From Ruminococcus sp. (lineage in GTDB: Bacteria > Bacillota > Clostridia > Oscillospirales > Ruminococcaceae), in the NCBI GenBank assembly GCA_017544125.1, contig JAFYET010000263.1, positions 1 to 10,516 on the forward strand: DNA of 10,516 nt, in the 5' to 3' direction. The translations under genes were made by a program, and so were the position numbers. Of the stretch, positions 1-5,753 are shown piece after piece. The notes under the pieces were generated by a model that was not told the DNA's origin, did no database searches, and saw only the letters and a list, made by a program, of their open reading frames with translations. Each line of letters opens with the position of its first letter. The stretch's first letter is position 1.

Positions 1-323
1 AGAGCAACGGCCTCGCTTATTGCAACGTTTATCGGCACCTTATCATCATATCTTGCTTCGTATATGGCAAGGCGCAGCAAAGCAAGGTTTATCTTGGGTA
101 TCCTGTCGATAGTCCTCTTATTGCTGAAACGTGCGATGACTTCATCAAGCTCGTCTGCCTTTTCGATTATACCCTTGAAATTATGTATTACCTCATCGTT
201 AAGCGTAAGGTCGCCTATCTCCTCGGCTAATGCAACGATATCATCGGGGCTGTCATCCCTGAACATCTTCTCAAAGGAAAGGATAAAGACCGATTCTCTT
301 ACTTCTCTTCTGTTTACTGACAA
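1..323 (-). CDS. nusB: Transcription antitermination factor NusB (partial, C-terminus beyond window)
   Basis: Reading leftward from 323 gives about 107 codons with no stop. The product is a small RNA-binding protein which, with NusE (ribosomal protein S10), binds boxA RNA and supports antitermination and rRNA maturation in the cytoplasm. The N-terminus reads SVNRREVRESVFILSFEKMF, which fits the first helix of NusB. The clearest family signature lies at the window edge: an IPKINLALLRLAIYEA helix followed by VPINVAISEAVAL. The start is a TTG at 323-321, chosen because an AAGGAG ribosome site sits 8 nt upstream. The stop codon of the upstream asp23 gene lies in the same frame at 341-339, with another TAA just after it. 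An in-frame GTG at 332-330 overlaps the ribosome site, so it is unlikely. The gene is co-transcribed with the Asp23-family gene, as in many Firmicutes. The remaining roughly 25-35 residues are outside the window. Confidence 0.95.
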   Translation of the reverse strand, partial: MSVNRREVRESVFILSFEKMFRDDSPDDIVALAEEIGDLTLNDEVIHNFKGIIEKADELDEVIARFSNKRTIDRIPKINLALLRLAIYEARYDDKVPINVAISEAVA

Positions 324-331
324 GCAAAACA

Positions 332-337
332 CTCCTT
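332..337 (-). promoter_or_regulatory. Ribosome binding site deciding the TTG start of nusB
   Basis: On the minus strand AAGGAG lies 8 nt before TTG (323-321). The next in-frame ATG is about 20 codons into the NusB fold, so this site supports TTG as the true start. Confidence 0.8.
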
Positions 338-338
338 A

Positions 339-686
339 TTACTGTGAAAACTCAACATTTGCTATTTTAACATTTACCTTGGCTACTGTAAGACCGAGCA
401 TTGAGCCTACGGCATTTTTAACGTTTTCCTGTATAGTCTCAGCTGTCTTTACAGCATTATAACCGTTTTTGATAATAACGCCGAATGAGACGCTCAGAAC
501 ATCGTCGATAAGCGCTATCTTTATCGTCTCTTCATTCTTTGAGCCTGCGAGCTTTCTGACTATCTCATTGCTGCCTGATACCCTCACAACGCCCTCTGTT
601 TCCTTTACACAGCTTGATACTATATCAGCAATAACGCCCTTGCTGACCTTTAAGCTGCCCTGCGCATTTGACTGAACTTCGCTCAT
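339..686 (-). CDS. Asp23/Gls24 family envelope stress response protein (YqhY-like)
   Basis: The protein has 115 residues, normal for the single-domain Asp23/Gls24 (DUF322) family. The family pattern is visible. A GSLKVSKGVIADIVSSCVKE segment comes first, followed by the conserved strand-helix region ALIDDVLSVSFGVIIKNGYN. The C-terminus is VGSMLGLTVAKVNVKIANV. No signal peptide or membrane segment is seen. Bacillus subtilis YqhY lies between accBC and nusB and has been linked to control of acetyl-CoA carboxylase; here accB and accC are not adjacent. The cellular role is therefore only suggested by family and position. The ATG at 686 follows a GGGAGG ribosome site (700-695) and a strong sigma-A-type promoter. 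The stop lies 15 nt before the nusB start, so the two genes form an operon. Confidence 0.92.
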   Translation of the reverse strand: MSEVQSNAQGSLKVSKGVIADIVSSCVKETEGVVRVSGSNEIVRKLAGSKNEETIKIALIDDVLSVSFGVIIKNGYNAVKTAETIQENVKNAVGSMLGLTVAKVNVKIANVEFSQ

Positions 687-705
687 AATATATACCTCCC
701 TATTA

Positions 706-737
706 TATTATAACATATATAATTTATTATAACATAT
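706..737 (-). repeat. Tandem copy of a 13-nt extended -10 element
   Basis: ATATGTTATAATA occurs at 737-725 and again at 718-706 on the minus strand, offset by 19 nt. Each copy contains a complete TGnTATAAT. Only the upstream copy has a well-spaced -35 hexamer. The second could act as an extended -10 promoter without a -35, or it may simply reflect AT-rich sequence. Confidence 0.55.
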
Positions 738-754
738 TTTTTTCAATGTATCAA
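726..754 (-). promoter_or_regulatory. Sigma-A-type promoter for asp23-nusB
   Basis: On the minus strand, TTGATA (754-749) and TATAAT (731-726) are separated by exactly 17 nt. A TG one base before the -10 hexamer gives an extended -10. The predicted start is near 719, about 33 nt upstream of the asp23 ATG. This separates the housekeeping pair from the sporulation operon that ends just upstream. Confidence 0.8.
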
Positions 755-794
755 CCTTTTTAGAGAATATTTTTTGTTTTTATGTTAAATCAGC

Positions 795-827
795 AAAACA
801 AAAAACAGCCGGCTTTTTACCGGCTGT
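795..827 (-). terminator. Rho-independent terminator of the spoIIIA operon
   Basis: On the minus strand an 8-bp GC-rich stem (ACAGCCGG at 827-820 pairing with CCGGCTGT at 812-805) encloses a 7-nt loop. It is followed by a T-rich run, TTTTTTGTTTT. It begins 13 nt after the spoIIIAH stop and ends before the asp23 promoter, so it closes the operon cleanly. Confidence 0.9.
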
Positions 828-840
828 GCATTATGTATTA

Positions 841-1377
841 TCAGCTTTGCTCAACTATCCTGATATTCTCATTTGCCACATTTACTTCACTCAGCAGTAT
901 ATCCTTTATCTGCGCTGCCTCGTTGGTATCGAGCCCTTCTGATTTAACAACGATATTGGCATTAGTGCCGTCAAGATACACCACACATTCCTCAAAGCCC
1001 TGTGCCTTTATCAGGTCTTCCACTTTAGTCTCTGTCTCTATCAGGCTCGAAACGTTAGCTGCCTGCTCTGATGCAACGCTTTTCTCTTCATTTGTTGCGT
1101 CACCGCCGTTCATTATCGACTTGAGTGTTTCCACAGCCTCGCCTCTTGATTTCATTCTGTCTATCCTTGCCTGCGCAAAATAATCATTCCCGCTGCTCGG
1201 CGAGCTTACAAGCTCGGCTTCTCCGTAGTTTACCGTCTTGCTGTCAACCACCTTGGTGGTCTTTATCCCCTCGCTCGTTGAAACTGCGTAGTTTGCATAT
1301 ACCGCAGCCCCGAGCAGCAGTGTCATTCCTGCAAGTATTATCTGCTTCTTCCCGATTATAAGTGTTGGCTTTTTCAT
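841..1377 (-). CDS. spoIIIAH: Stage III sporulation protein AH (mother-cell channel ring protein)
   Basis: SpoIIIAH sits in the outer forespore membrane on the mother-cell side. In Bacillus it pairs across the intermembrane space with forespore SpoIIQ and builds part of the channel needed for late forespore development. The protein has 178 residues, somewhat shorter than the B. subtilis form (about 218). It has a short cytoplasmic basic N-terminus, one membrane helix at about residues 12-28, and a linker. A conserved amphipathic stretch follows (residues 66-87, including YFAQARIDRMKSRGEA). The compact C-terminal ring-building domain (about 112-176) resembles the EscJ/PrgK secretion-ring fold known for this family. 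The ATG at 1377 is preceded by AAAGAGGT at 8 nt spacing. It is the last gene of the operon and is followed by a hairpin terminator. No SpoIIQ gene is present in this window. Confidence 0.93.
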   Translation of the reverse strand: MKKPTLIIGKKQIILAGMTLLLGAAVYANYAVSTSEGIKTTKVVDSKTVNYGEAELVSSPSSGNDYFAQARIDRMKSRGEAVETLKSIMNGGDATNEEKSVASEQAANVSSLIETETKVEDLIKAQGFEECVVYLDGTNANIVVKSEGLDTNEAAQIKDILLSEVNVANENIRIVEQS

Positions 1378-1402
1378 AAATGATTACCTCTTTCCCGTTA
1401 TA

Positions 1403-1954
1403 TTATTGTGTCAGCTTTACCACATATACCCTGCCTGCGGGTATGCCTAAAACTGCGCTCACAGCGCCTATTACCTTTTCTTTTACCGTTATATCGTCAC
1501 CTCCCGCACAGGCAACGAGCACCCCCGTGACCTGCGGTCTTATTATTTTCTTTATCAGCGCTTTCTTATCACTGCCGTTTTCTGTCATAACTATGCTGCT
1601 GCGGTAGCTTTCACGCTTCTTGCCGTCACTGCTGTCTGTTGTGGTGTCAAGCTCCTCGGCATAGACATATTCGGTAGTGCCGTCAAGTGTCAGCATAACG
1701 CTCGTATCCCCTATCCCGTCTATCTTTGTGAGAATGTCAACAAGCTCCTCCTCCAGCTGCTGCTTGTATAGCTGTGAATCTGCATCTTCCTCCTCCGCCG
1801 ATGACTTCGCCGCCTGCTCCTTCGCCCTGTCAGGGATAAGCTCGGAAATAAGTATAAGCAGCATACCTGCAATACCAAGATAAAACACTACTTTTCGCTT
1901 ATCGAGCTTTGACAGTACACCTTTGAGCCTGTCTTTTATATCACTTGCTCCCAA
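1403..1954 (-). CDS. spoIIIAG: Stage III sporulation protein AG (channel ring protein)
   Basis: In Bacillus SpoIIIAG oligomerises into a large ring in the intermembrane space and is thought to form the wall of the SpoIIIA channel. The 183-residue protein shows the family layout. A basic N-terminus is followed by one membrane helix at about 22-38, an acidic linker, and a conserved strand-helix motif (residues 71-90, ending IDGIGDTSVMLTL). An insertion with many D/T/S residues comes next (100-115). The C-terminal segment runs from P140 (PQVTGVLVACAGG, then AVSAVLGIPAGRVYVVKL). The start appears to be TTG at 1954-1952, 9 nt after AAAGGGGGA. No ATG or GTG lies in frame between the ribosome site and this codon. 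Two ATGs nearby (1964 and 1958) are in another frame and run into a stop within a few codons. The start is therefore less sure than the identity. Confidence 0.92.
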   Translation of the reverse strand: MGASDIKDRLKGVLSKLDKRKVVFYLGIAGMLLILISELIPDRAKEQAAKSSAEEEDADSQLYKQQLEEELVDILTKIDGIGDTSVMLTLDGTTEYVYAEELDTTTDSSDGKKRESYRSSIVMTENGSDKKALIKKIIRPQVTGVLVACAGGDDITVKEKVIGAVSAVLGIPAGRVYVVKLTQ

Positions 1955-1963
1955 GCATAAACA

Positions 1964-1972
1964 TCCCCCTTT
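1964..1972 (-). promoter_or_regulatory. Ribosome binding site at the spoIIIAG start, shared by out-of-frame ATGs
   Basis: AAAGGGGGA on the minus strand lies just after the spoIIIAF stop codon. It is 9 nt from the in-frame TTG used for spoIIIAG. It is only 5 nt from an ATG (1958-1956) that opens the five-codon frame MLGSK. The two starts could compete. Confidence 0.6.
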
Positions 1973-2423
1973 ATCTTACAATATTTATCATCACATCAGG
2001 CAAATACCCGGCTATCACTTCTTTTAGCTCATTATCCGTTATCTCCCTGTCGTTGCAAAAGAGCATTATTTCATCAACGCTTATATATTTATATTCATTA
2101 AAGGAAAGGGCTATGCTTACATTTTCAAGGGCTATTCCCTTTTGAAGATATATCTGCCTGATGCGTTCCGAGAGGCTGTCCTCTATGCTGTCAAGATACT
2201 GCTCTCTTGTGATTTCTTCGGCTTCTTCAAGCTCCTCTTCATAGTATGAGATGTCGGGTATATTTATTCCTCCCTTTATCTGCGAGCCGATACAGAGTAT
2301 CATAACAAGCGCTGTAATTAGCCTAAGCTGTGAAGAATAGCTCTTCCCGCAGATAATGCCTATCACCTTATCAACTACACCGATAACGCAGGCTGTAAGC
2401 ACAATGTCCCTGAATATCTGCAA
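1971..2423 (-). CDS. spoIIIAF: Stage III sporulation protein AF
   Basis: This is a 150-residue membrane protein of the SpoIIIA complex, recognised from position between AE and AG and from its layout. Two membrane helices lie near the N-terminus (about 6-25 and 34-47). An extramembrane domain follows, with an acidic helix (YEEELEEAEEITREQYLDSI), a conserved amphipathic region (IRQIYLQKGI) and a final alpha/beta part. In the known family this domain resembles ring-building folds. B. subtilis AF is longer (about 206 residues), so this is a short clostridial-type version. The start is TTG at 2423-2421, giving MQIFRDIV. It is preceded by a weak ribosome site, AGGCGG (2436-2431), overlapping the spoIIIAE stop. 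No ATG is available before the first membrane helix. The spacer to AG is 16 nt. Confidence 0.9.
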   Translation of the reverse strand: MQIFRDIVLTACVIGVVDKVIGIICGKSYSSQLRLITALVMILCIGSQIKGGINIPDISYYEEELEEAEEITREQYLDSIEDSLSERIRQIYLQKGIALENVSIALSFNEYKYISVDEIMLFCNDREITDNELKEVIAGYLPDVMINIVR

Positions 2424-2434
2424 GCAACCACCGC

Positions 2435-3568
2435 CTAAACCGTATTCATTGATGTCAGCATGACCACCGCCGTGGAGATTATGAATATCATAGACATTAC
2501 AGCCATAATGCCCAGCGATATTGAAAGAACGCTGCCAAGACCGCCAAGGAGCGATGATATGCGCTTTTGACCGAACAGCCCGTTAACCGCCCCCGCAAGT
2601 GCGATAACGAGCTTTAATGCAGCAATGGTGATGACAGGCTTTAGAGCAATAACCGCTACAACAGCTATGCCAAGAACCCCCACCCCCGAGCGGATTATGC
2701 CAAGACTGCCGTATATGGTCGAATAAGCCTCGGATACCGAGCCGCCGACAATTGGTATAAAGCTCGATGCTGCAAATCTAAGCGTTTTTGTAGCTACCGA
2801 GTCACAGGCAGCACCTGCTATGCCTTTAAGGGAGATAACTGCTGTGAAAACCGTCATCAGCGCAGTAAGCACCCATTTGACGGCGTTCTTAACAAAAGAT
2901 GTGATACCCTCAAGCTGCATATCGCCGTTTACCGAACTGACTATACTCACAGCAAACACCATGCCCGAGAACGGCAGCAGTATATTTGAAGCAATAAATG
3001 TTATTATCTCGCAAAGCACGAACATCACCGAATAATACCCCGCCGCCGATGATATGCAGCTGTTTGAAGCCAGAACGCTCGAAAACACAGGGATATACGT
3101 TGTCATAAACACCGATATATCATCAAGAGAGCCCTTGACCGACTGCAAAGCACTGCTTGTGCTGTCATAAAGTATCATTATTCCGATAAGCACAGCTGCC
3201 GTGTCGTATGTATCAGCAAGCGAGCTGTCATCAGCAACGCTTTTTACCATTACCGTAAATGCGCATATAGCTATCAGCTTGCCGAGTATCTTCATAGGCT
3301 CGGTAAGCGCCGAAACAAAGCTATCCCATATCCCGCTGAGAATATCTGATATGCGTATATCCGCTGCCGCAGAGGGTGCATCAGCAGATATACCGTAGTC
3401 ATCAAGCGTGCGTTCTGTGTCGTCGTCATACGAGCCTTTTAGTGACCTGTCTATCTGCTCACGGTATTCATTGACCTTGTAGGCTGTATCGTCCGTATCA
3501 GATGCCTTAGCTTGAACAGGGCATATAAAAACGAGAAGCATGACTATAAGAACAACCTTTTTTATCAC
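2435..3568 (-). CDS. spoIIIAE: Stage III sporulation protein AE (polytopic channel-complex protein)
   Basis: SpoIIIAE is the largest integral membrane protein of the SpoIIIA complex and is thought to form or support the transport core in the outer forespore membrane. The 377-residue product compares with about 399 in B. subtilis. A cleavable-looking signal peptide (residues 1-22, KK then a hydrophobic run, then VQAKA) is followed by an acidic extracytoplasmic segment to about residue 75. About seven or eight membrane segments follow (near 95-110, 120-137, 175-197, 198-212, 229-248, 296-309, 312-332 and 345-372). The conserved family block at 269-300 is plain: SFIPIVGGSVSEAYSTIYGS, then GIIRSGVGVLG. 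The start is GTG at 3568-3566, overlapping the spoIIIAD stop by 4 nt (GTGA) and preceded by GAGGAG at 8 nt (3582-3577). This suggests translational coupling. Confidence 0.95.
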   Translation of the reverse strand: MIKKVVLIVMLLVFICPVQAKASDTDDTAYKVNEYREQIDRSLKGSYDDDTERTLDDYGISADAPSAAADIRISDILSGIWDSFVSALTEPMKILGKLIAICAFTVMVKSVADDSSLADTYDTAAVLIGIMILYDSTSSALQSVKGSLDDISVFMTTYIPVFSSVLASNSCISSAAGYYSVMFVLCEIITFIASNILLPFSGMVFAVSIVSSVNGDMQLEGITSFVKNAVKWVLTALMTVFTAVISLKGIAGAACDSVATKTLRFAASSFIPIVGGSVSEAYSTIYGSLGIIRSGVGVLGIAVVAVIALKPVITIAALKLVIALAGAVNGLFGQKRISSLLGGLGSVLSISLGIMAVMSMIFIISTAVVMLTSMNTV

Positions 3569-3951
3569 TCTATCAGCTCCTCAACAAGGGTCAGCACACA
3601 GCCGAATAAAGGCGATGCAGTCATAAGAAGTGCAAGCCTGCCCGCCGTCTCTGCCGCCGATGCCAGCGCACTCTCGCCGCAATCACGGCAGCAATCCGAT
3701 GCCGTCTTGCTGACTATACATATGCCCGCACCCTTTATCATAATGCCAAAATACTGCCTGTCCGCAGATGTGCTGTCATATAGCCTTTTGGCAAGTGCCA
3801 GCAGGTCTGTTGCAGTATACAGGACCACAGCGCCGGTCACGATCACAGCGCATATCGACAATGCCGACGAGAACTCAGCACTTTCCCTTGATAGCACCCT
3901 GCATATTACCGCAGTGACTATACAGACTAAGCATATAGCAGTTATATTCAT
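3565..3951 (-). CDS. spoIIIAD: Stage III sporulation protein AD
   Basis: This small membrane protein of 128 residues is close to the usual length of about 133. It has an N-terminal helix (about 2-19), a second hydrophobic segment (about 30-48), and a loop with YFGIMIKGAGICIVSKTASD, typical of the family. A C-terminal hydrophobic segment follows (about 96-122), ending in an acidic tail. Cysteines are frequent, including a CCRDC cluster near residues 86-90, which is notable for a small membrane protein. The ATG at 3951 starts one base after the spoIIIAC stop. No strong ribosome site is seen, so translation is probably coupled to AC. The 3' end overlaps spoIIIAE by 4 nt. The biochemical role within the channel complex is not settled. 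Confidence 0.92.
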   Translation of the reverse strand: MNITAICLVCIVTAVICRVLSRESAEFSSALSICAVIVTGAVVLYTATDLLALAKRLYDSTSADRQYFGIMIKGAGICIVSKTASDCCRDCGESALASAAETAGRLALLMTASPLFGCVLTLVEELIE

Positions 3952-3952
3952 A

Positions 3953-4150
3953 TCAATAAAGCCCGAATACCGATTTTATGGTGTCAAACAGATTAGCAAT
4001 CTCGTTTATTATCATAAGCAGCACAACTATAAGCCCCGCAAGGGTCGTCATCATAGCCTGCTCGTCCCTCTCAGCACGTTTGAGCAGCTGATTGAGCACA
4101 GCAACGATAATGCCTATCGCCGCTATCTTGAAGATAAGATCAACTTCCAT
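3953..4150 (-). CDS. spoIIIAC: Stage III sporulation protein AC
   Basis: This tiny membrane protein of 65 residues matches the family size (about 68). It has two membrane helices (about 5-22 and 34-53) around a charged loop (LLKRAERDEQAMM). A family-typical second half reads LAGLIVVLLMIINEIANLF. SpoIIIAC and SpoIIIAD resemble each other in size and topology and are encoded back to back in sporulating Firmicutes. The ATG at 4150 follows GGAGGG with 5 nt spacing, downstream of the spoIIIAB stop by 14 nt. It belongs to the spoIIIA operon and is expected only in the mother cell. Confidence 0.93.
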   Translation of the reverse strand: MEVDLIFKIAAIGIIVAVLNQLLKRAERDEQAMMTTLAGLIVVLLMIINEIANLFDTIKSVFGLY

Positions 4151-4164
4151 TATTACCCTCCGCT

Positions 4165-4659
4165 TTACAGTAGAATTATAGATAAAAGCGCCCCCGATGC
4201 TATGCCAAGGCTTTTATACAGCCGCTTTTTCTCAAAAAGCCTGTCTCTCAGCTGCCCGGCTTGTCCCTGAAAATAGCTTATTCCGCCGCTTACAAGCTCA
4301 AGCTGTGTCTGCTTGTCAGTCGTTCCGAGAAGCCTTATTATTCTTGATAAGCGCTCGTTATACTCTTTGCTCCTGAATAACGGCTCTTTTTCAAGCCCCG
4401 TCAGCAGCTTGTCTCTTATATCTCCCGCCCCAATGTCCTGCCGAAGAAAGCTGAATGATGAGCATTCATCATCACACTGCAAACGGCTCATCATCTCACT
4501 TAGTGTCATGCTCTCATAGTCGATATAGCTTTTTATATCTGTAAGCATATCACATACCCTGCATATATTCCTGTATTCTGTCTCATAAAGGCAGGAATAA
4601 TAATTGCCCGCAGCACAGCATGAAAAAAATAGAAACCCAATACCAATAAGCCTTACCAT
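4165..4659 (-). CDS. spoIIIAB: Stage III sporulation protein AB
   Basis: The product has 164 residues, close to the usual length of about 171. A membrane helix lies at about residues 3-19 and a second hydrophobic end at about 150-164. Between them is a mostly helical soluble region. The conserved family element LGTTDKQTQLE is at about 111-121, followed by a helix rich in basic and acidic residues (LRDRLFEKKRLYKSLG). In known structures the soluble part is a helical bundle related to type II secretion GspF-like domains, fitting a role as membrane partner of the SpoIIIAA ATPase. The ATG at 4659 lies 10 nt after the spoIIIAA stop, and its AGGTGA ribosome site overlaps that stop, so AA and AB are likely coupled. 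Cysteines are more frequent than expected (for example C14, C15 and C23). Confidence 0.92.
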   Translation of the reverse strand: MVRLIGIGFLFFSCCAAGNYYSCLYETEYRNICRVCDMLTDIKSYIDYESMTLSEMMSRLQCDDECSSFSFLRQDIGAGDIRDKLLTGLEKEPLFRSKEYNERLSRIIRLLGTTDKQTQLELVSGGISYFQGQAGQLRDRLFEKKRLYKSLGIASGALLSIILL

Positions 4660-4669
4660 ACCCGCTCAC

Positions 4670-5599
4670 CTACAGCCTGCATATGCTCTTGACAGTTCCG
4701 CAGGCAGCGCCAGTGTTGAGAATTGCCGCCATTTCAAAGCTCTTGTCTTTTATCAGCTTTGATACAACGGGGCGCTTTTTAAGCTCGGCTATATCATTGC
4801 AGTGGGTAGTCGCTATAAGCTGCACACCTGAGTTAACGGCATAGCGCAGTGCTCTGAGGTCGTCATCTGTGCCTATCTCATCACATATTATTATCTGCGG
4901 GGTCATGACCTTAACGGCTGTCATAATTGCATCATACTTTGAATAACCGCAGAAAGCATCACACCTGCTGCCTATATCATTGCCGGGTACGCCGTTTATT
5001 GTATTTGAAAGCTCATTCCTCTCGTCAATAAGCGATACCCTGTAACTGCTGCTGCAAAGCCTGCAAAGGTCTCTCAGCACAGTAGTCTTGCCGCTTGAAG
5101 GCGGCCCGCCTATGATAAGCCCGACAGTCTCCTCGCTAAACACCCTCTTATACAGCATATCCGCACAGCCGATCACCTCTCTGGCTATCCTTATATTTAC
5201 AGATGATATGTGCTTTACATTCTCGACCCTTGCCTGCCTGTCATTTGATAAAACGGCAGTTCCGCAAAAGCCCACCCTGTTGCAGCCCTCGGTGGTTATA
5301 TAGCCCTGTGTTATTTCCTTATGGTAGCTGTGCAGTGAGCTTTCAAATGCTGTATCATAAGTGTATGCTATATCCCCGGCAGTTACTGTCACTGAGTTCT
5401 CTGGGGCGCTTTTGAGCAATCCTGTCTGTGTTATGAAGTATTCCTTTGAGAATAAGGTGCATGACAAAGGCCTTGAAAGCCGCAGCCTTATCTCGTTTAT
5501 CCTTTGACGCTCTGCCTCGGGAATACCCATAACAGCTGACGCTATTCTCGGTGTCAATAGCCTTAGTGCATAGCACAGCTTGCTTTTCTCACCCTGCAT
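4670..5599 (-). CDS. spoIIIAA: Stage III sporulation protein AA (secretion-type ATPase)
   Basis: SpoIIIAA is the cytoplasmic ATPase of the channel complex, related to secretion-superfamily and AAA ATPases. ATP hydrolysis by this protein is needed for forespore gene expression in Bacillus. The 309-residue product matches the usual length (about 307). The N-terminal domain (1-155) holds the conserved segment EITQGYITTEGCNRVGFCGTA (residues 95-115). The ATPase core has a Walker A at 165-173 (GPPSSGKTT, Lys171) and a Walker B at 236-241 (IIICDE). A LIDERNE element lies near 190-196, and an ATTHC segment follows Walker B at 263-267. All expected catalytic residues are present, so the gene looks functional. 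The ATG at 5599 follows GGAGGGG (5610-5604). It is the first gene of the operon. Confidence 0.96.
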   Translation of the reverse strand: MQGEKSKLCYALRLLTPRIASAVMGIPEAERQRINEIRLRLSRPLSCTLFSKEYFITQTGLLKSAPENSVTVTAGDIAYTYDTAFESSLHSYHKEITQGYITTEGCNRVGFCGTAVLSNDRQARVENVKHISSVNIRIAREVIGCADMLYKRVFSEETVGLIIGGPPSSGKTTVLRDLCRLCSSSYRVSLIDERNELSNTINGVPGNDIGSRCDAFCGYSKYDAIMTAVKVMTPQIIICDEIGTDDDLRALRYAVNSGVQLIATTHCNDIAELKKRPVVSKLIKDKSFEMAAILNTGAACGTVKSICRL

Positions 5600-5615
5600 T
5601 TTACCCCTCCTGTAA

Positions 5616-5625
5616 GTTTGTCCAT
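5616..5625 (-). promoter_or_regulatory. Candidate SpoIIID operator at the spoIIIA transcription start
   Basis: ATGGACAAAC on the minus strand fits every position of the SpoIIID binding consensus WWRRACARNY as I remember it. It covers the predicted start point of the candidate sigma-E promoter, a typical place for a repressor. SpoIIID is a mother-cell regulator that switches many sigma-E genes off or on. Binding is inferred from sequence only. Confidence 0.4.
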
Positions 5626-5627
5626 TA

Positions 5628-5657
5628 AATACTTATGAAGCGCACCTTGCAAGTATT
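5628..5657. repeat. 7-bp inverted repeat over the spoIIIA promoter
   Basis: AATACTT (5628-5634) and AAGTATT (5651-5657) are perfect inverted copies separated by 16 nt. The arms overlap the candidate -10 and -35 elements. This could be a dimer-binding operator, or a by-product of the two promoter elements resembling each other in opposite orientation. Confidence 0.4.
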
Positions 5658-5658
5658 A
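5630..5658 (-). promoter_or_regulatory. Candidate sigma-E-type promoter of the spoIIIA operon
   Basis: On the minus strand TAATACT (5658-5652) is 14 nt from CATAAGTA (5637-5630). The known sigma-E pattern, as I recall it, is a -35 near KMATATT and a -10 beginning CATA at a spacing of 13-15. The -35 matches at six of seven positions; the -10 matches well only in its first half. spoIIIA is a sigma-E operon in Bacillus. The position, about 25 nt before the ribosome site, is suitable. Confidence 0.45.
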
Positions 5659-5688
5659 CATAAAGTATATAAATTTTTGAAATAAGGC

Positions 5689-5717
5689 TTGAAAATTATG
5701 TTAATATATGATATTAT
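5689..5717 (+). promoter_or_regulatory. Candidate sigma-A promoter for the moxR-DUF58-transglutaminase operon
   Basis: TTGAAA (5689-5694) and TATTAT (5712-5717) are separated by 17 nt. A very AT-rich leader follows, with an AAAGGAGAT ribosome site at 5739-5747 before the ATG at 5754. AT-richness makes chance matches easy, so the exact hexamers are tentative. Confidence 0.55.
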
Positions 5718-5753
5718 ATTATTATAAATAAAAATTATAAAGGAGATAATAAA

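Noticed and set aside
330..332. GTG as the nusB start
   Set aside because: It overlaps the ribosome site that serves TTG at 323 and has no site of its own.
64..462. Plus-strand open frame of 132 codons at the left edge
   Set aside because: It is antisense to nusB and the asp23-family gene, both of which have clear family motifs and ribosome sites.
3512..4270. Plus-strand open frame of 252 codons across spoIIIAD, AC and AB
   Set aside because: It is antisense to three well-supported genes, has no ribosome site or recognisable domain, and its composition is that of a shadow frame.
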